A stretch of DNA of 64,000 nt from JAEULH01 sp963805915 (GTDB taxonomy: Bacteria > Pseudomonadota > Alphaproteobacteria > Rhodospirillales > Defluviicoccaceae). The translations under genes were made by a program, and so were the position numbers. The notes under the pieces are model-generated. The model did no database searches and was not told the DNA's origin. It saw only the letters and a program-made list of their open reading frames with translations. The stretch is taken from the NCBI GenBank assembly GCA_963805915.1, contig CAWDWD010000007.1, positions 1 through 64,000 of the forward strand, given 5' to 3'. Positions 41,965 to 49,874 of the stretch are shown piece by piece. Numbering within the stretch: the first letter of the stretch is position 1; each line of letters opens with the position of its first letter.

Positions 41965-42039
41965 CGCAGGAAACTCCGTCTGGTTAGCGACGGAAGGATC
42001 CCGCAAGCGCTGAGCCCGTTCAGCCGAAAATGCCGGAAA

Positions 42040-42702
42040 CTAGTTTCCGGCAGACGGGGCCTGCGCGTAGTAGCCCACGATTGACTTTACCCGTTCTCTG
42101 ATGACGCTGTTTGCCGGCTCGTCACCCCAGGCCCACAGGCACCACTGTGCCATGTAGTCGACGAGCAGCCTCTGGGGTTTGGGAAAGCCATTATGGTAAA
42201 TCCATCGTCCGGCTTCCCGCTCAAACGCCGCCCAGTTATACGCTGGCGGTCTTCCTCCCCGCTGCTTTGGAGCGCGAGGGTAGGTTTCCACCGAAAAGTA
42301 ATCCTCCATAAAAGCGGGCCAGCTGACCCGGGCGAACAGAAAGATCTCCTCGAAGTACATTCCGCTGGGAGGTATGCCACTGCCCTCCATCACCATGATG
42401 TTGTGGCAGACGTATCCGCTGCTTTCGAAGTCCACATCATCCCCCGACCTCGGAATCTCGTGCTCCGTGGGAGATCGCCACGGTCCGCCGGGTGACGTGC
42501 TGACGAGGAGCGGAACATGCCGATTCGCAACGGCGCGCCACAATCGTTCTCGAGCGACTTGTTCTGGGACCTCTCCTAGCTGTAGGGCGAGGGACAACGC
42601 GTCGTTCAGCGAGACGAATTTCTGCCTCAGTGTGTCTGCTTTCATCGATCTTAAAGTCTCCTGGGGCGCCGAGGGCACGGTCAGGCCAAAGTTATAGCTC
42701 AT
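42040..42702 (-). CDS. Hypothetical island protein
   Basis: An intact 220-residue protein, MSYNFGLTVPSAPQETLRSMK. It is soluble, rich in Trp and Tyr, with a helical N-terminus (DALSLALQLGEVPEQVARERLWRAV) and a C-terminus WCLWAWGDEPANSVIRERVKSIVGYYAQ. I recognise no domain. It lies 75 bases upstream of the AlpA-like gene on the same strand, so it may regulate or precede that operon. Proteins of this size and position in related islands are often unannotated. Confidence 0.65.
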   Translation of the reverse strand: MSYNFGLTVPSAPQETLRSMKADTLRQKFVSLNDALSLALQLGEVPEQVARERLWRAVANRHVPLLVSTSPGGPWRSPTEHEIPRSGDDVDFESSGYVCHNIMVMEGSGIPPSGMYFEEIFLFARVSWPAFMEDYFSVETYPRAPKQRGGRPPAYNWAAFEREAGRWIYHNGFPKPQRLLVDYMAQWCLWAWGDEPANSVIRERVKSIVGYYAQAPSAGN

Positions 42703-43081
42703 TGCGTCACACCCAAGCTAAATGTAGCGCGCTTCCTGATCCTCTTGCGTAGGTCTTGCGCAGTGGGCGAGACTGCCGCAAGCTGGGCGATCACTGCGTG
42801 ACGCTGCAAATGACGCAGCCAGCGTCACACGCTTGGCCCGGAAAACCCGCCATTTCCGCGGTGCAGTGACGCTATGACGCTGAACAAGCCGCGTCTGCCA
42901 TAGGCGCCACTTGGTGAGCGCCCTCCCCCGTCACCGAGGCCTGTCGCCACGCACGCACGATCAAACGCTGAAAAATTCGGGAGTCGCGCGCGCGCACCCC
43001 ATTCATCTCGGGCGAACGAGAAAGGGGGGGGGTGGGAGGCCTTCTCTGCCGTGCGGTTATTCTTGGGCGCGGCGTCTGCGA
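42703..43081. other. Non-coding region with GCGTCA cluster and G-run
   Basis: It lies between the integrase 3' end and the hypothetical gene's start. It holds five TGACGC/GCGTCA copies (42799-42880), a TTGCGTAGGTCTTGCGCAG stretch and a run of nine G near 43023-43031. No gene is seen. It may be the operon's promoter or an origin. Confidence 0.5.
42799..42880. repeat. GCGTCA repeat cluster, right end of island
   Basis: Exact copies at 42799, 42811, 42822, 42867 and 42875 in mixed orientation. This is the same hexamer as the cluster at 8223-8323. It could be binding sites for an island-encoded DNA-binding protein such as the AlpA-like or primase protein. Confidence 0.7.
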
Positions 43082-44278
43082 CTAGCCGGGCGTCTTCTTC
43101 AGCTCGACGACCTGGGCGGAGACTCCGGCCAACATTCCGGCCAGCGCGGAGCCGACCCGTTCATTCGCTGCCTTCACCGGGTCGACCGCGAGGTGGGCGT
43201 ACCGGGCCGTGGTCTGCGTCTGGGTGTGCCCGAGCAGCTTGCCGATCATCGGCAATCCTTCGCCGAGACCGACGGCGACAGACGCGAAGCTGTGGCGGAG
43301 GTCGTGCAGGCGGACGTCGGGGATGCCCGCCTTCACCCGGATGCGCCGCCACGGCTTCTCAAGGTTGATCAGATGGCACCCCTCTTTCGCGCCCGGGACT
43401 ACCCAGGGGCTGCCGTCACGTTCAATGCTCCAAAGCACTTCGAGCGCCGGCGCATTGAGGTGCACCGTCTTGGACCCGGACTTGCTGTCGGGGAGCCGCA
43501 GGCAGGCACCGGCAAAGTCGACATACGCCCACTGCAACGTGAGGATCTCTGAGAGACGACAGCCGGTGAGGATGAGAAGCCGGATGGCCGCGACGACGCT
43601 TGGGAGCTCGATCCGGTTGCGCTCGCTCACCGAAAGCACCTCGCCCATGCGAGCGAGTTCCTCCGCCGAAAGATACCGGTCGCGCTTCGTCTCGCTGTAG
43701 CGCTCGACATGCCGGCACGGGTTCGTGCCGTCAGCCCGCATCCCCCACTTCTCCGCTAGGTTCATCAGGCGGCGCAGCAGCGAGTGCACCCGGTTCGCCT
43801 GCGTCGGCGTCGCGCGCAGATCGTGGTGCAGCTTGCTTGCGTCGGCGCGTGTGACATCGGCGACTTTCCTGGTCCCGAGGATCGGGAGGATGTGCCGCTC
43901 AATCAGTCGTCCTGTCTCGTGAATGCTGCGGGCCTTTCCCCTCTGCGGCAGGTAGTCGTCGAGGTAACGGCGACAAAGATCTGCGACCGACGGCGCTTTG
44001 CGTGCCTCCTCTCGCTCCCCCGCAGGGTCTGAGCCCCTGGTCACATTGGCGAGGATCTGGCGGGCCTGTCGACGCGCCTCCTCCGCCGTCAGGCGGCCAT
44101 GGGCGCCGATCGTCACCCGCTTTGAGCGACGATGCGCATTCCGGTATTGCACAATGTAGGAGCGGGCGCCCGACGGCTTGACGCGCAGGCCAAAGCCCCG
44201 CAGCTCGCTGTCCCAGACGACGATGTCCTTCGCGCCCGGCTGGATTCCTTCGACCGTTCGTTTGGTGATCCTCGGCAT
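43082..44278 (-). CDS. int: Tyrosine-recombinase integrase of the island
   Basis: An intact 398-residue site-specific recombinase. N-terminal arm-binding domain (DUF4102 type): TVEGIQPGAKDIVVWDSELRGFGLRVKPSG and YIVQYRN. SAM-like core-binding domain around residues 105-190. Catalytic domain with the first Arg in ILTGCRLSEILTLQW, the box II segment RLHDLRHSFASVAV (His-x-x-Arg) and the nucleophile Tyr in GHTQTQTTARYAHL. It is transcribed away from attR, 240 bases distant, with candidate arm sites between. It should catalyse integration into, and excision from, the tRNA-Thr gene. Confidence 0.95.
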   Translation of the reverse strand: MPRITKRTVEGIQPGAKDIVVWDSELRGFGLRVKPSGARSYIVQYRNAHRRSKRVTIGAHGRLTAEEARRQARQILANVTRGSDPAGEREEARKAPSVADLCRRYLDDYLPQRGKARSIHETGRLIERHILPILGTRKVADVTRADASKLHHDLRATPTQANRVHSLLRRLMNLAEKWGMRADGTNPCRHVERYSETKRDRYLSAEELARMGEVLSVSERNRIELPSVVAAIRLLILTGCRLSEILTLQWAYVDFAGACLRLPDSKSGSKTVHLNAPALEVLWSIERDGSPWVVPGAKEGCHLINLEKPWRRIRVKAGIPDVRLHDLRHSFASVAVGLGEGLPMIGKLLGHTQTQTTARYAHLAVDPVKAANERVGSALAGMLAGVSAQVVELKKTPG

Positions 44279-44378
44279 GCTCGACCTGCTGATTTTCCCG
44301 CAGTCCTTCCGCAACTTTCGTCCCCGCCGGAACCCTCGGCTCCGGGGATTTCGACAGTGGTTCGTCGCCTCGCAGCCG

Positions 44379-44396
44379 GGTAAGCATGGGGTAAGC
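44379..44396. promoter_or_regulatory. Candidate integrase arm-type sites, right end (GGTAAGC pair)
   Basis: GGTAAGC at 44379-44385 and 44390-44396, spaced 11 bp exactly as at 8039-8056. They sit between int and attR. The shared spacing and distance from the core support recombinase arm sites. Confidence 0.6.
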
Positions 44397-44448
44397 AGAA
44401 CGTAGCAAATTCCAGCGCAATAGCGCAACCTGCATCTGCATGCGTATC

Positions 44449-44480
44449 ATTGCATGACAGCGTGTTATTGCAAGACAGCG
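44449..44480. repeat. Pair of 14-bp direct repeats beside attR
   Basis: ATTGCATGACAGCG and ATTGCAAGACAGCG, 18 bp apart, end 38 bases before the attR core. They are possible excisionase or integrase sites. I saw no equivalent pair beside attL. Confidence 0.5.
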
Positions 44481-44517
44481 CAATCCGGCGATGCGCGTAA
44501 AAAGGGTGATCTGCAGT

Positions 44518-44562
44518 TTTGTAATCAGTAGGTCGGGGGTTCAAATCCCTCATCCGGCACCA
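44518..44562 (+). repeat. attR: duplicated 3' part of tRNA-Thr
   Basis: TTTGTAATCAG through CCA, identical to the tRNA 3' end except A for G in the T-loop (GTTCA). The 5' half of the tRNA is absent, so it is not a functional gene. Confidence 0.92.
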
Positions 44563-44618
44563 AAAAACATGTTCATAAGCAGGGGGTTGCGGGGACCGAG
44601 GCGCAGAACGTAACGTGT

Positions 44619-44666
44619 ACTGTCCGACGCCGTCCGACGGCCCTTCTGGCAAGTACGTCGGACAGT
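44619..44666. repeat. Inverted repeat ACTGTCCGACG ... CGTCGGACAGT
   Basis: A perfect 11-bp inverted repeat with a 26-base spacer that contains a third GTCCGACG copy. It lies upstream of the small membrane-protein gene at 44724 and may be an operator, or a relic of another mobile end. Confidence 0.6.
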
Positions 44667-44723
44667 TGTCGGGTTTGAGGCACGCCCTGCGCGCTGTCTT
44701 TTGCGATAGGGGGAACGGGCGGA

Positions 44724-45143
44724 GTGATCGGGCTTCCGAGCTGGATTAAGGACCGAACCATCCGCGAGATCATCGCCTTGGTATTAGGCCTTGCCATTTT
44801 TCCCATCATCGGGGCCGGCTGGGAGTTATACAAGCATTTCGACAAGCGAAAGAATGATGCTCCGTTGCCGCAGGTGACGGCGAACGCTTCGGGCAGGAGC
44901 GTCGCAATCGGCGGAAACGGCAGGCAAGTCAGAGCCCCTATTCGCGGCGCTGTGGCTCTTCATGCAACTCTTCTACGGTTGGCTGTTCTCGCCGATTGGC
45001 CGATTATCATCCTCAACGCGATCGGCCGGGCATGGTGCGCGTACCCCGTGACGCAGGGGCGTGGGCGATGGCATATCGCTTCCCTGCCGTTTGTTCACAA
45101 TGAGGGGTGCAGAATTCGCGAAAGGCCCCACCCCAGGTCTTAG
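44724..45143 (+). CDS. Hypothetical small membrane protein
   Basis: A 139-residue frame from GTG 44724. One membrane segment at about residues 14-34 (EIIALVLGLAIFPIIGAGW) follows a short cytosolic head, then a charged stretch HFDKRKNDAPLP and ASGRSVAIGGNGRQV. The second half (Arg-rich, poor codon pattern) may be out of frame, so the real protein could be shorter. No family is recognised. Confidence 0.45.
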   Translation: MIGLPSWIKDRTIREIIALVLGLAIFPIIGAGWELYKHFDKRKNDAPLPQVTANASGRSVAIGGNGRQVRAPIRGAVALHATLLRLAVLADWPIIILNAIGRAWCAYPVTQGRGRWHIASLPFVHNEGCRIRERPHPRS

Positions 45144-45934
45144 CCCAAGGCGGCGGTGATATGGCGGGCTACCAACCCCGCCTCGGTGTAAAGGCTACAA
45201 TCAAATGGCTTATCCACCAACCAACATCTCAAAACAGAGCCAAAGCGCATTTATGCCTTCTTTAGCAACCCACCCACATATATCAAGATAATCTTACGTC
45301 CTCACTGAGGTTTCGCGCTGCAAACAGCTGAGATTTTTCCAGACCATGACAATTTACAAAGCTACAGGAAGACAAGTCAGCATCGTTAAATATTGCTCCT
45401 TCGAGGCTACACCCTGAAAAATCGCAAAACCTGAGATGCGAAGAAGTAAAATCCGCCCCATCCAACAGAGCGTTACTAAAATCACAGGCCACCGCTTCAC
45501 AATGCGTAAAATCCGCATCGATGCATGTTGCGCCTCTTAAAGATGTTCTTACCATAACCACTTCCTTGCAATCTCTGATTGCAAATCCATCCAGGCAAAG
45601 CCAACTATATCTTATTGCCGCCCATTGCCACCGAGACTTAATTGACTCGTTAACCTCTATAAACGTTTAAATCTCGCTTTTAGAATGCGCTAGAGTTTGG
45701 TACCAAAATCTATCACGTAACGCGGACCTCATATCTGTAAAAATAGCCCACAATGATTCGATATACTCCTTTTCTTCGCTAGACAACTTCAAAACATCAT
45801 CATCAGTAGCCTGAATTATAAAAAAAGGATTCCGATGACCAAATGACGGCTTCATGTCCAACCAGTATTTTAACGGCAAAGCCTTCAAAAACCTAACCTT
45901 ACCTTCTATACTGTCGCTTTGTGGGAAAAGATTA

Positions 45935-46981
45935 AAAACTTTCCTGATTACGCTTCTTTCTCAGCCTGCCGGGGCGTGGTACAAATCGGGAACATATAAG
46001 GAGACAGGCGGGGTTGAGGCATGGCGCGCAATCGTGTTCAGTTTCAGAAGGGGCTCAGCGAGGCGCGGTTCGATGAGCTTTACGGGAGCGAGGATCGGTG
46101 TCGGGAGGTCGTGCTCGGCTGGCGTTGGCCGCAAGGCTTTGTCTGCCCCGGCTGCGGCGGGCGGAATCACTGCGTCATCAAGACCCGTGCCCTCTACCAG
46201 TGCACGTCCTGCCGCCGGCAGACCTCGCTGATGGCCGGCACGATCTTCGCCTCGACCAAGGTGCCGCTGCGCACTTGGTTTCGCACCATGTACCACCTGA
46301 CGCAGAGCAAGGGCGGGATCTCCAGCCTCGAACTCGGCCGTCGCCTCGGTGTGACCCAGAACACCGCCTGGAAGCTCAAACACAAGCTGATGCAGGTGAT
46401 GATGGAGCGGGATGCCGGCAAGCGCCTGACCGGTCGGGTCGAAATGGACGACGCCTATCTCGGTGGCGAACGCTCCGGTGGCAAGCGCGGTCGCGGCGCG
46501 CCCGGCAAGACGCCGATCATCGTCGCCGTCGAAACCACGCCCGAGGGCAAGCCGGTGCGCCTGAAGCTGCGCCGGGTCATCGGCTTTCGGCGCAAGGAGG
46601 TCGAAAAACTGGCCCGACGCAGCCTCGATCCCACCAGCACCGTCGTCAGCGACGGCCTCAGCTGCTTCCGCGGTGTCGCGGATGCGGGATGCACGCATCA
46701 GCCGATCCGCACAGGATCCGGCCGCAAGGCGGTGCTGACACCCGCTTTCAAGTGGGTCAACACGGCGCTCGGCAACATCAAGACCGCCATCACCGGCACA
46801 TACCGCGCCATCCGCCAAAAGCACATCCCCCGCTACCTGGCCGAGTTCGAATACCGCTTCAATCGGCGCTACGATCTCGTCGCCATGATGCCCCGCCTCG
46901 GCTGGGCCGCCGTCCGAACCCCGCCAATGCCATATCGCCTCCTCAAACTGGCTGAGGTTCATGCGTAATCAGGAAAACTTT
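45935..46981 (+). mobile_element. IS1595-family insertion sequence with 8-bp target duplication
   Basis: The element is 45943-46973 (1031 bases). Its ends are inverted repeats CCTGATTACGC...CTCAGCC, and the perfect duplication AAAACTTT flanks it at 45935-45942 and 46974-46981. The transposase is intact. The ends match those of the MITE at 16513-16730. Confidence 0.95.
46021..46968 (+). CDS. IS1595-family transposase, intact
   Basis: A 315-residue protein MARNRVQFQKGLSEARFDEL. It has a zinc-ribbon N-terminus with CPGCGGR and CTSCRRQTS, the segment TSLMAGTIFASTKVPLRTWF typical of the family, and a DDE/N core: Asp in RVEMDDAYLGGE, Asp in STVVSDGLSCF, and the third acidic/Asn region near WVNTALGNIKTAITGTY. 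GC content is far higher than the AT-rich gene it interrupts. It probably also mobilises the MITE. Its stop lies inside the right terminal repeat. Confidence 0.95.
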   Translation: MARNRVQFQKGLSEARFDELYGSEDRCREVVLGWRWPQGFVCPGCGGRNHCVIKTRALYQCTSCRRQTSLMAGTIFASTKVPLRTWFRTMYHLTQSKGGISSLELGRRLGVTQNTAWKLKHKLMQVMMERDAGKRLTGRVEMDDAYLGGERSGGKRGRGAPGKTPIIVAVETTPEGKPVRLKLRRVIGFRRKEVEKLARRSLDPTSTVVSDGLSCFRGVADAGCTHQPIRTGSGRKAVLTPAFKWVNTALGNIKTAITGTYRAIRQKHIPRYLAEFEYRFNRRYDLVAMMPRLGWAAVRTPPMPYRLLKLAEVHA

Positions 46982-47499
46982 TTTTTCCAAAGAAATTGAC
47001 GGTGACACATGTTTGGCAACATGCCAGAGCGCCGAGATTCCAGCGGACACAAATTCTTCATGCTGACGCACCATTACACCAATCACTATCATCGCAATCG
47101 AGCGTGTCAGCCCGTCATTTGCATCTATCACCTTCGAAAGCGTCGTAAAAAATCTATCGTAAAGTACTTTTTCTTGATCAGATGAGAACTTATTGCTCGC
47201 TATTTCAAGATTTTTCTTAAGCATCTCTATCTGAGCGTGATTAACGTCCTGCGCGTGGCGTCCTTGTTCAATCTGGAAATGAAGCTGTTCTACGGCCGTA
47301 TTAGACTGCCGAAAGGCCGCTCTCGATTGAATGTCGACCGCAATTGCACGCCATACCAGAAATATTAGCCCGAAGCCTCCGAATATAGCTAGACTTAGAT
47401 TATGGAATATTTCGCTCCTTTCCGGGCTCCAATAACTCCATTCAAAAAACTGATCACAAAACTGGAGTATCTCTGCCAACAGAAATTTCTCCCAGCTGT

Positions 47500-48054
47500 G
47501 ATGGCAAACTCGCCGATTTGGCTGGCTAGGCCATCAGGCGGCGTTAAGTATGGCCCAACATACCGCCCTTGACCCAGCAGACTTTTCTTCTTCAGACGCA
47601 TCACGACCATCAGCGACAGCCGGCGCAGGCCGCTGGCCTTGACGAAGTGGCCGTGCGACGAGCGCACCGGATCCCTATAGATGCCGCGCGCCTTGATCCT
47701 GGCGCCCCAGCGGCGCTCGATCGTGTCATCGATGCCGATCACCACTTCGCCCGCCGGCAAGAAGACGTCGAGCACCTGGGCGAGGAGCTTCCGCGCCACG
47801 GTTCGCGCATCCCAGCGCGCCCGGCTCAGCACCTCATGGTAGCGGGCGAAGCCCGGCCTTGCCGCCACCCCCATCACCCGCAGCGCCTCGCTGACCGTGC
47901 GTTTGCCCGGTGCCAGCACCGCCCCGGCGACGAGGACAAGAACATGCTTCCAGACCGGTGCCGTGAAGCAGTCACGGAAGAAGGACAACCAAGTGGCGAG
48001 GACTGGTGGCACCAGCGCCGCACCGGCAGCGGCGGGAAAGCGATGTGTCGTCAT
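47500..48054 (-). pseudogene. Truncated IS701-like transposase (N-terminal part)
   Basis: ATG 48052-48054 starts MTTHRFPAAAGAALVPPVLATWLSFF. APGKRTVSEALRVMGVA, FARYHEVLSRARWDARTVARKLL and the first catalytic Asp in VVIGIDDTIERRWGARIKARGIYRD are typical of IS701/DDE-endonuclease transposases. Only about 185 residues remain; the second and third catalytic residues are missing. The remainder was lost where the AT-rich pentapeptide gene begins. The exact break is approximate. Confidence 0.8.
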
Positions 48055-48239
48055 CGCATCCGTAGAATCGAGTCGCGCCGGCAGCGCAAGTGTCCTCGAT
48101 CGATCGCCGCCAACGCATGCCGACGCCGCCGCTCGGCCCATCCACCGGCGGCATGAGTTCGCCGAGAAGTCCATCATGCGGCATGGCGAGCGACATCATC
48201 TCCAGTCGTCCCGCCCGACCAAATTGCGGAAAGTCGAGC

Positions 48240-48632
48240 TCAGGCCTTGGCGCCGCGCGGAAAAACGAAGCGCGACGAGGCCCAGTAGTTCCAGGCGAAG
48301 GTGGCGCCGATGGCGCACGCCTTGGCCGCGAGCGCCGGCATCGCCTGCGCGGCCGCCGCGATGACGGCCGAGCCGACGGCCAGACCGGCAACCGCGACGA
48401 CGAAAAAGCGCGCGCCATGGCCGAGCGTGGACGGGGTCTCGTCGCGAAAGGTCCACGTCTTGTTCATTGCATAACTGTTGACGACGGCGAGGGCGAAGCC
48501 CGCGGCGTTGGCCGCCAGCAACGGCCAATGCAGCAGATGGTACAGCGCCGCGAACGCGGAGAAGTCGATCGCGGTATTGACCACGCCGACCACGCCGAAA
48601 CGAACCACGCGCGGAAGTTCTCCTTCAGCCAT
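48240..48632 (-). CDS. GtrA-family membrane protein
   Basis: A 130-residue protein with four membrane segments: RFGVVGVVNTAIDFSAFAALY, PLLAANAAGFALAVVNSYAMN, ARFFVVAVAGLAVGSAVI and ALAAKACAIGATFAWNYWASSRFVF. The NSYAMNKTWTFR and NYWASSRFVF motifs are the GtrA signature. GtrA proteins are thought to flip polyprenyl-phosphate sugars. The gene follows a polyprenyl-sugar glycosyltransferase by 21 bases, a classic pairing for cell-envelope glycosylation. Confidence 0.9.
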   Translation of the reverse strand: MAEGELPRVVRFGVVGVVNTAIDFSAFAALYHLLHWPLLAANAAGFALAVVNSYAMNKTWTFRDETPSTLGHGARFFVVAVAGLAVGSAVIAAAAQAMPALAAKACAIGATFAWNYWASSRFVFPRGAKA

Positions 48633-48653
48633 CGACTTCAGCCATCGACGTCT

Positions 48654-49748
48654 TCAGACGGAGTCGCCGGCGAGCGTTGCCTCGGCGGGCGAAATTGCCG
48701 TGGCGACGGCCGCCGCGATTTCTCCTCGGGCTTCAAAACCGATCGCTTCGGCGACAATATACAAGGGACGCTGTTTGACCTCGGTAAAAACCCGGCCCAG
48801 ATACTCGCCAATGATGCCGAGGCTCAACAGCTGAACCCCGGCGAAGAACATGATGGCAACGATGAGAGACGGATAGCCGGGGATATCGCCGCCGTAGATG
48901 AGGGTCCGGACCAGTTCGTACGCCGCGTAGGCGATGGCGGCGAGCGAAATCAAGCCGCCGAAGTACGACGAAAACCGCAAGGGGATCATGCTAAAGGAGG
49001 TTATGGCGTCGATCGCGAACCGCCAGAGCGCGATGAAACTCCAACCGGACGCGCCGGCGCGGCGATCGCCGACCACGAACGGCACGCCGATCTGGCGAAA
49101 GCCGATCCAGCTGTAAAGCCCCTTGTTGAAGCGGTTGCGCTCCGGCATGGCGTTCAAGGCGTCGACGGCCTTGCGGTCGAGCAGGCGGAAATCGCAGGCG
49201 CCAAGGGGCAGTTGTGTCTGCGCGAGGACCGCGAACGCGCGGTGGAACGCTTGCGACGTTTTCCGCCGCGGCCAGGAGGCATTGTTGCCGTTCTCGCGAA
49301 CGCCGAAGACGATGTCGAACCCCTCGCGCCAGCGGGAAACTAAGTCGGCGATCACCTCGGGAGGATGCTGAAGATCGGAGTCCATGATCACCACGGCGTC
49401 GCCGCGCGCGTGGCGCAAGCCCGCGGCAAGCGCGACCTCCTTGCCGAAGTTCCGGCTGAGCGCGATCAGCCGCAATTCCGGGTGGGCCGCGCGGAGCGAC
49501 TTCAGGGCCGCGAACGTGCCATCGGTGCTGCCGTCGTCGACGCAGATGACCTCATAGCCGAGCGCGCCCCCACGCCCTGCGATGTCGCGCGCAAGCGCCT
49601 CGAGGACCGGGAAAAGCCGCTTGAACAGGGCGGGGAGATTATCGCTTTCGTTATACATCGGAAGGACAACGGACAGTGTAAGTTGTCGCCCGGGACTGGA
49701 AACGTCGGGGTGGCGCACACTGTCGTCATTCTTGAGAAGTACGTTCAT
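48654..49748 (-). CDS. Polyprenyl-phosphate sugar transferase (GT2, DPM/ArnC-like)
   Basis: A 364-residue glycosyltransferase. The GT-A domain has LSVVLPMYNESDNLP, VICVDDGSTDGT, LSRNFGKEVALAAGL and VIMDSDLQHPPEV (the metal-binding DxD as DSD). Two C-terminal membrane helices lie around FSSYFGGLISLAAIAYAAYELV and LIVAIMFFAGVQLLSLGIIGEYLGRVF. It transfers a sugar from a nucleotide to undecaprenyl phosphate on the cytosolic face. With GtrA (flip) and the divergent ChbG-like deacetylase it suggests lipid A or envelope sugar decoration. I chose ATG 49746-49748; an ATG 21 bases upstream is possible. Confidence 0.9.
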   Translation of the reverse strand: MNVLLKNDDSVRHPDVSSPGRQLTLSVVLPMYNESDNLPALFKRLFPVLEALARDIAGRGGALGYEVICVDDGSTDGTFAALKSLRAAHPELRLIALSRNFGKEVALAAGLRHARGDAVVIMDSDLQHPPEVIADLVSRWREGFDIVFGVRENGNNASWPRRKTSQAFHRAFAVLAQTQLPLGACDFRLLDRKAVDALNAMPERNRFNKGLYSWIGFRQIGVPFVVGDRRAGASGWSFIALWRFAIDAITSFSMIPLRFSSYFGGLISLAAIAYAAYELVRTLIYGGDIPGYPSLIVAIMFFAGVQLLSLGIIGEYLGRVFTEVKQRPLYIVAEAIGFEARGEIAAAVATAISPAEATLAGDSV

Positions 49749-49874
49749 GGTCTCGCCGTATGATCTCATGGTGCTCGTTTGACGATGGCCGATCTCTTGC
49801 CGCCGATCTTCTGGCCAGGGGCAGCGGGCCCACCGGCATTCTATAGAACGTTTCGGCTGAACCCGGCTTAAATA

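Larger units (their letters stand above)
7948..44562. mobile_element. 36.6-kb defence island integrated in tRNA-Thr
   Basis: The island is bounded by 45-bp direct repeats of the tRNA 3' end with one mismatch (GTTCG versus GTTCA). It contains a tyrosine integrase next to the right repeat, an AlpA-like HTH gene, primase-like genes, and otherwise almost only immune-type genes: four TIR-STAND genes, TIR-SLOG, metacaspase and DISARM. That arrangement (int next to attR, replication cluster inside it, cargo toward attL) is typical of integrative islands and satellite-like elements. No conjugation or capsid genes are visible, so it would need help to transfer. Confidence 0.9.
44279..44723. other. attR region, no gene
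   Basis: It holds the paired GGTAAGC sites, two 14-mers ATTGCA-GACAGCG (44449 and 44467, one mismatch), attR and an inverted repeat at 44619-44666. This is the recombination end of the island plus flanking chromosome. Confidence 0.6.
45283..47479 (-). pseudogene. Membrane-anchored pentapeptide-repeat protein split by IS1595 and a stop
   Basis: On the minus strand, the N-terminal part (47479 to 46982) has a membrane segment (LSLAIFGGFGLIFLVWRAIAV) and a coiled coil (AVEQLHFQIEQGRHAQDVNHAQIEMLKK). Removing the IS1595 element and one 8-bp target copy (1039 bases) joins its frame exactly to 45934-45667, giving NLFPQSDSIEGKVRFLKALPLKYW. After one TAA at 45667-45669 the same frame continues into pentapeptide repeats (DFTHCEAVACDFSNALLDGADFTSSHLRFCDFSGCSLEGAIF) to 45283. 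The ancestral gene had about 386 codons. Base composition is AT-richer than the flanks, a sign of transfer. The start (TTG 47477-47479) is uncertain because a transposase fragment abuts it. Confidence 0.75.
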
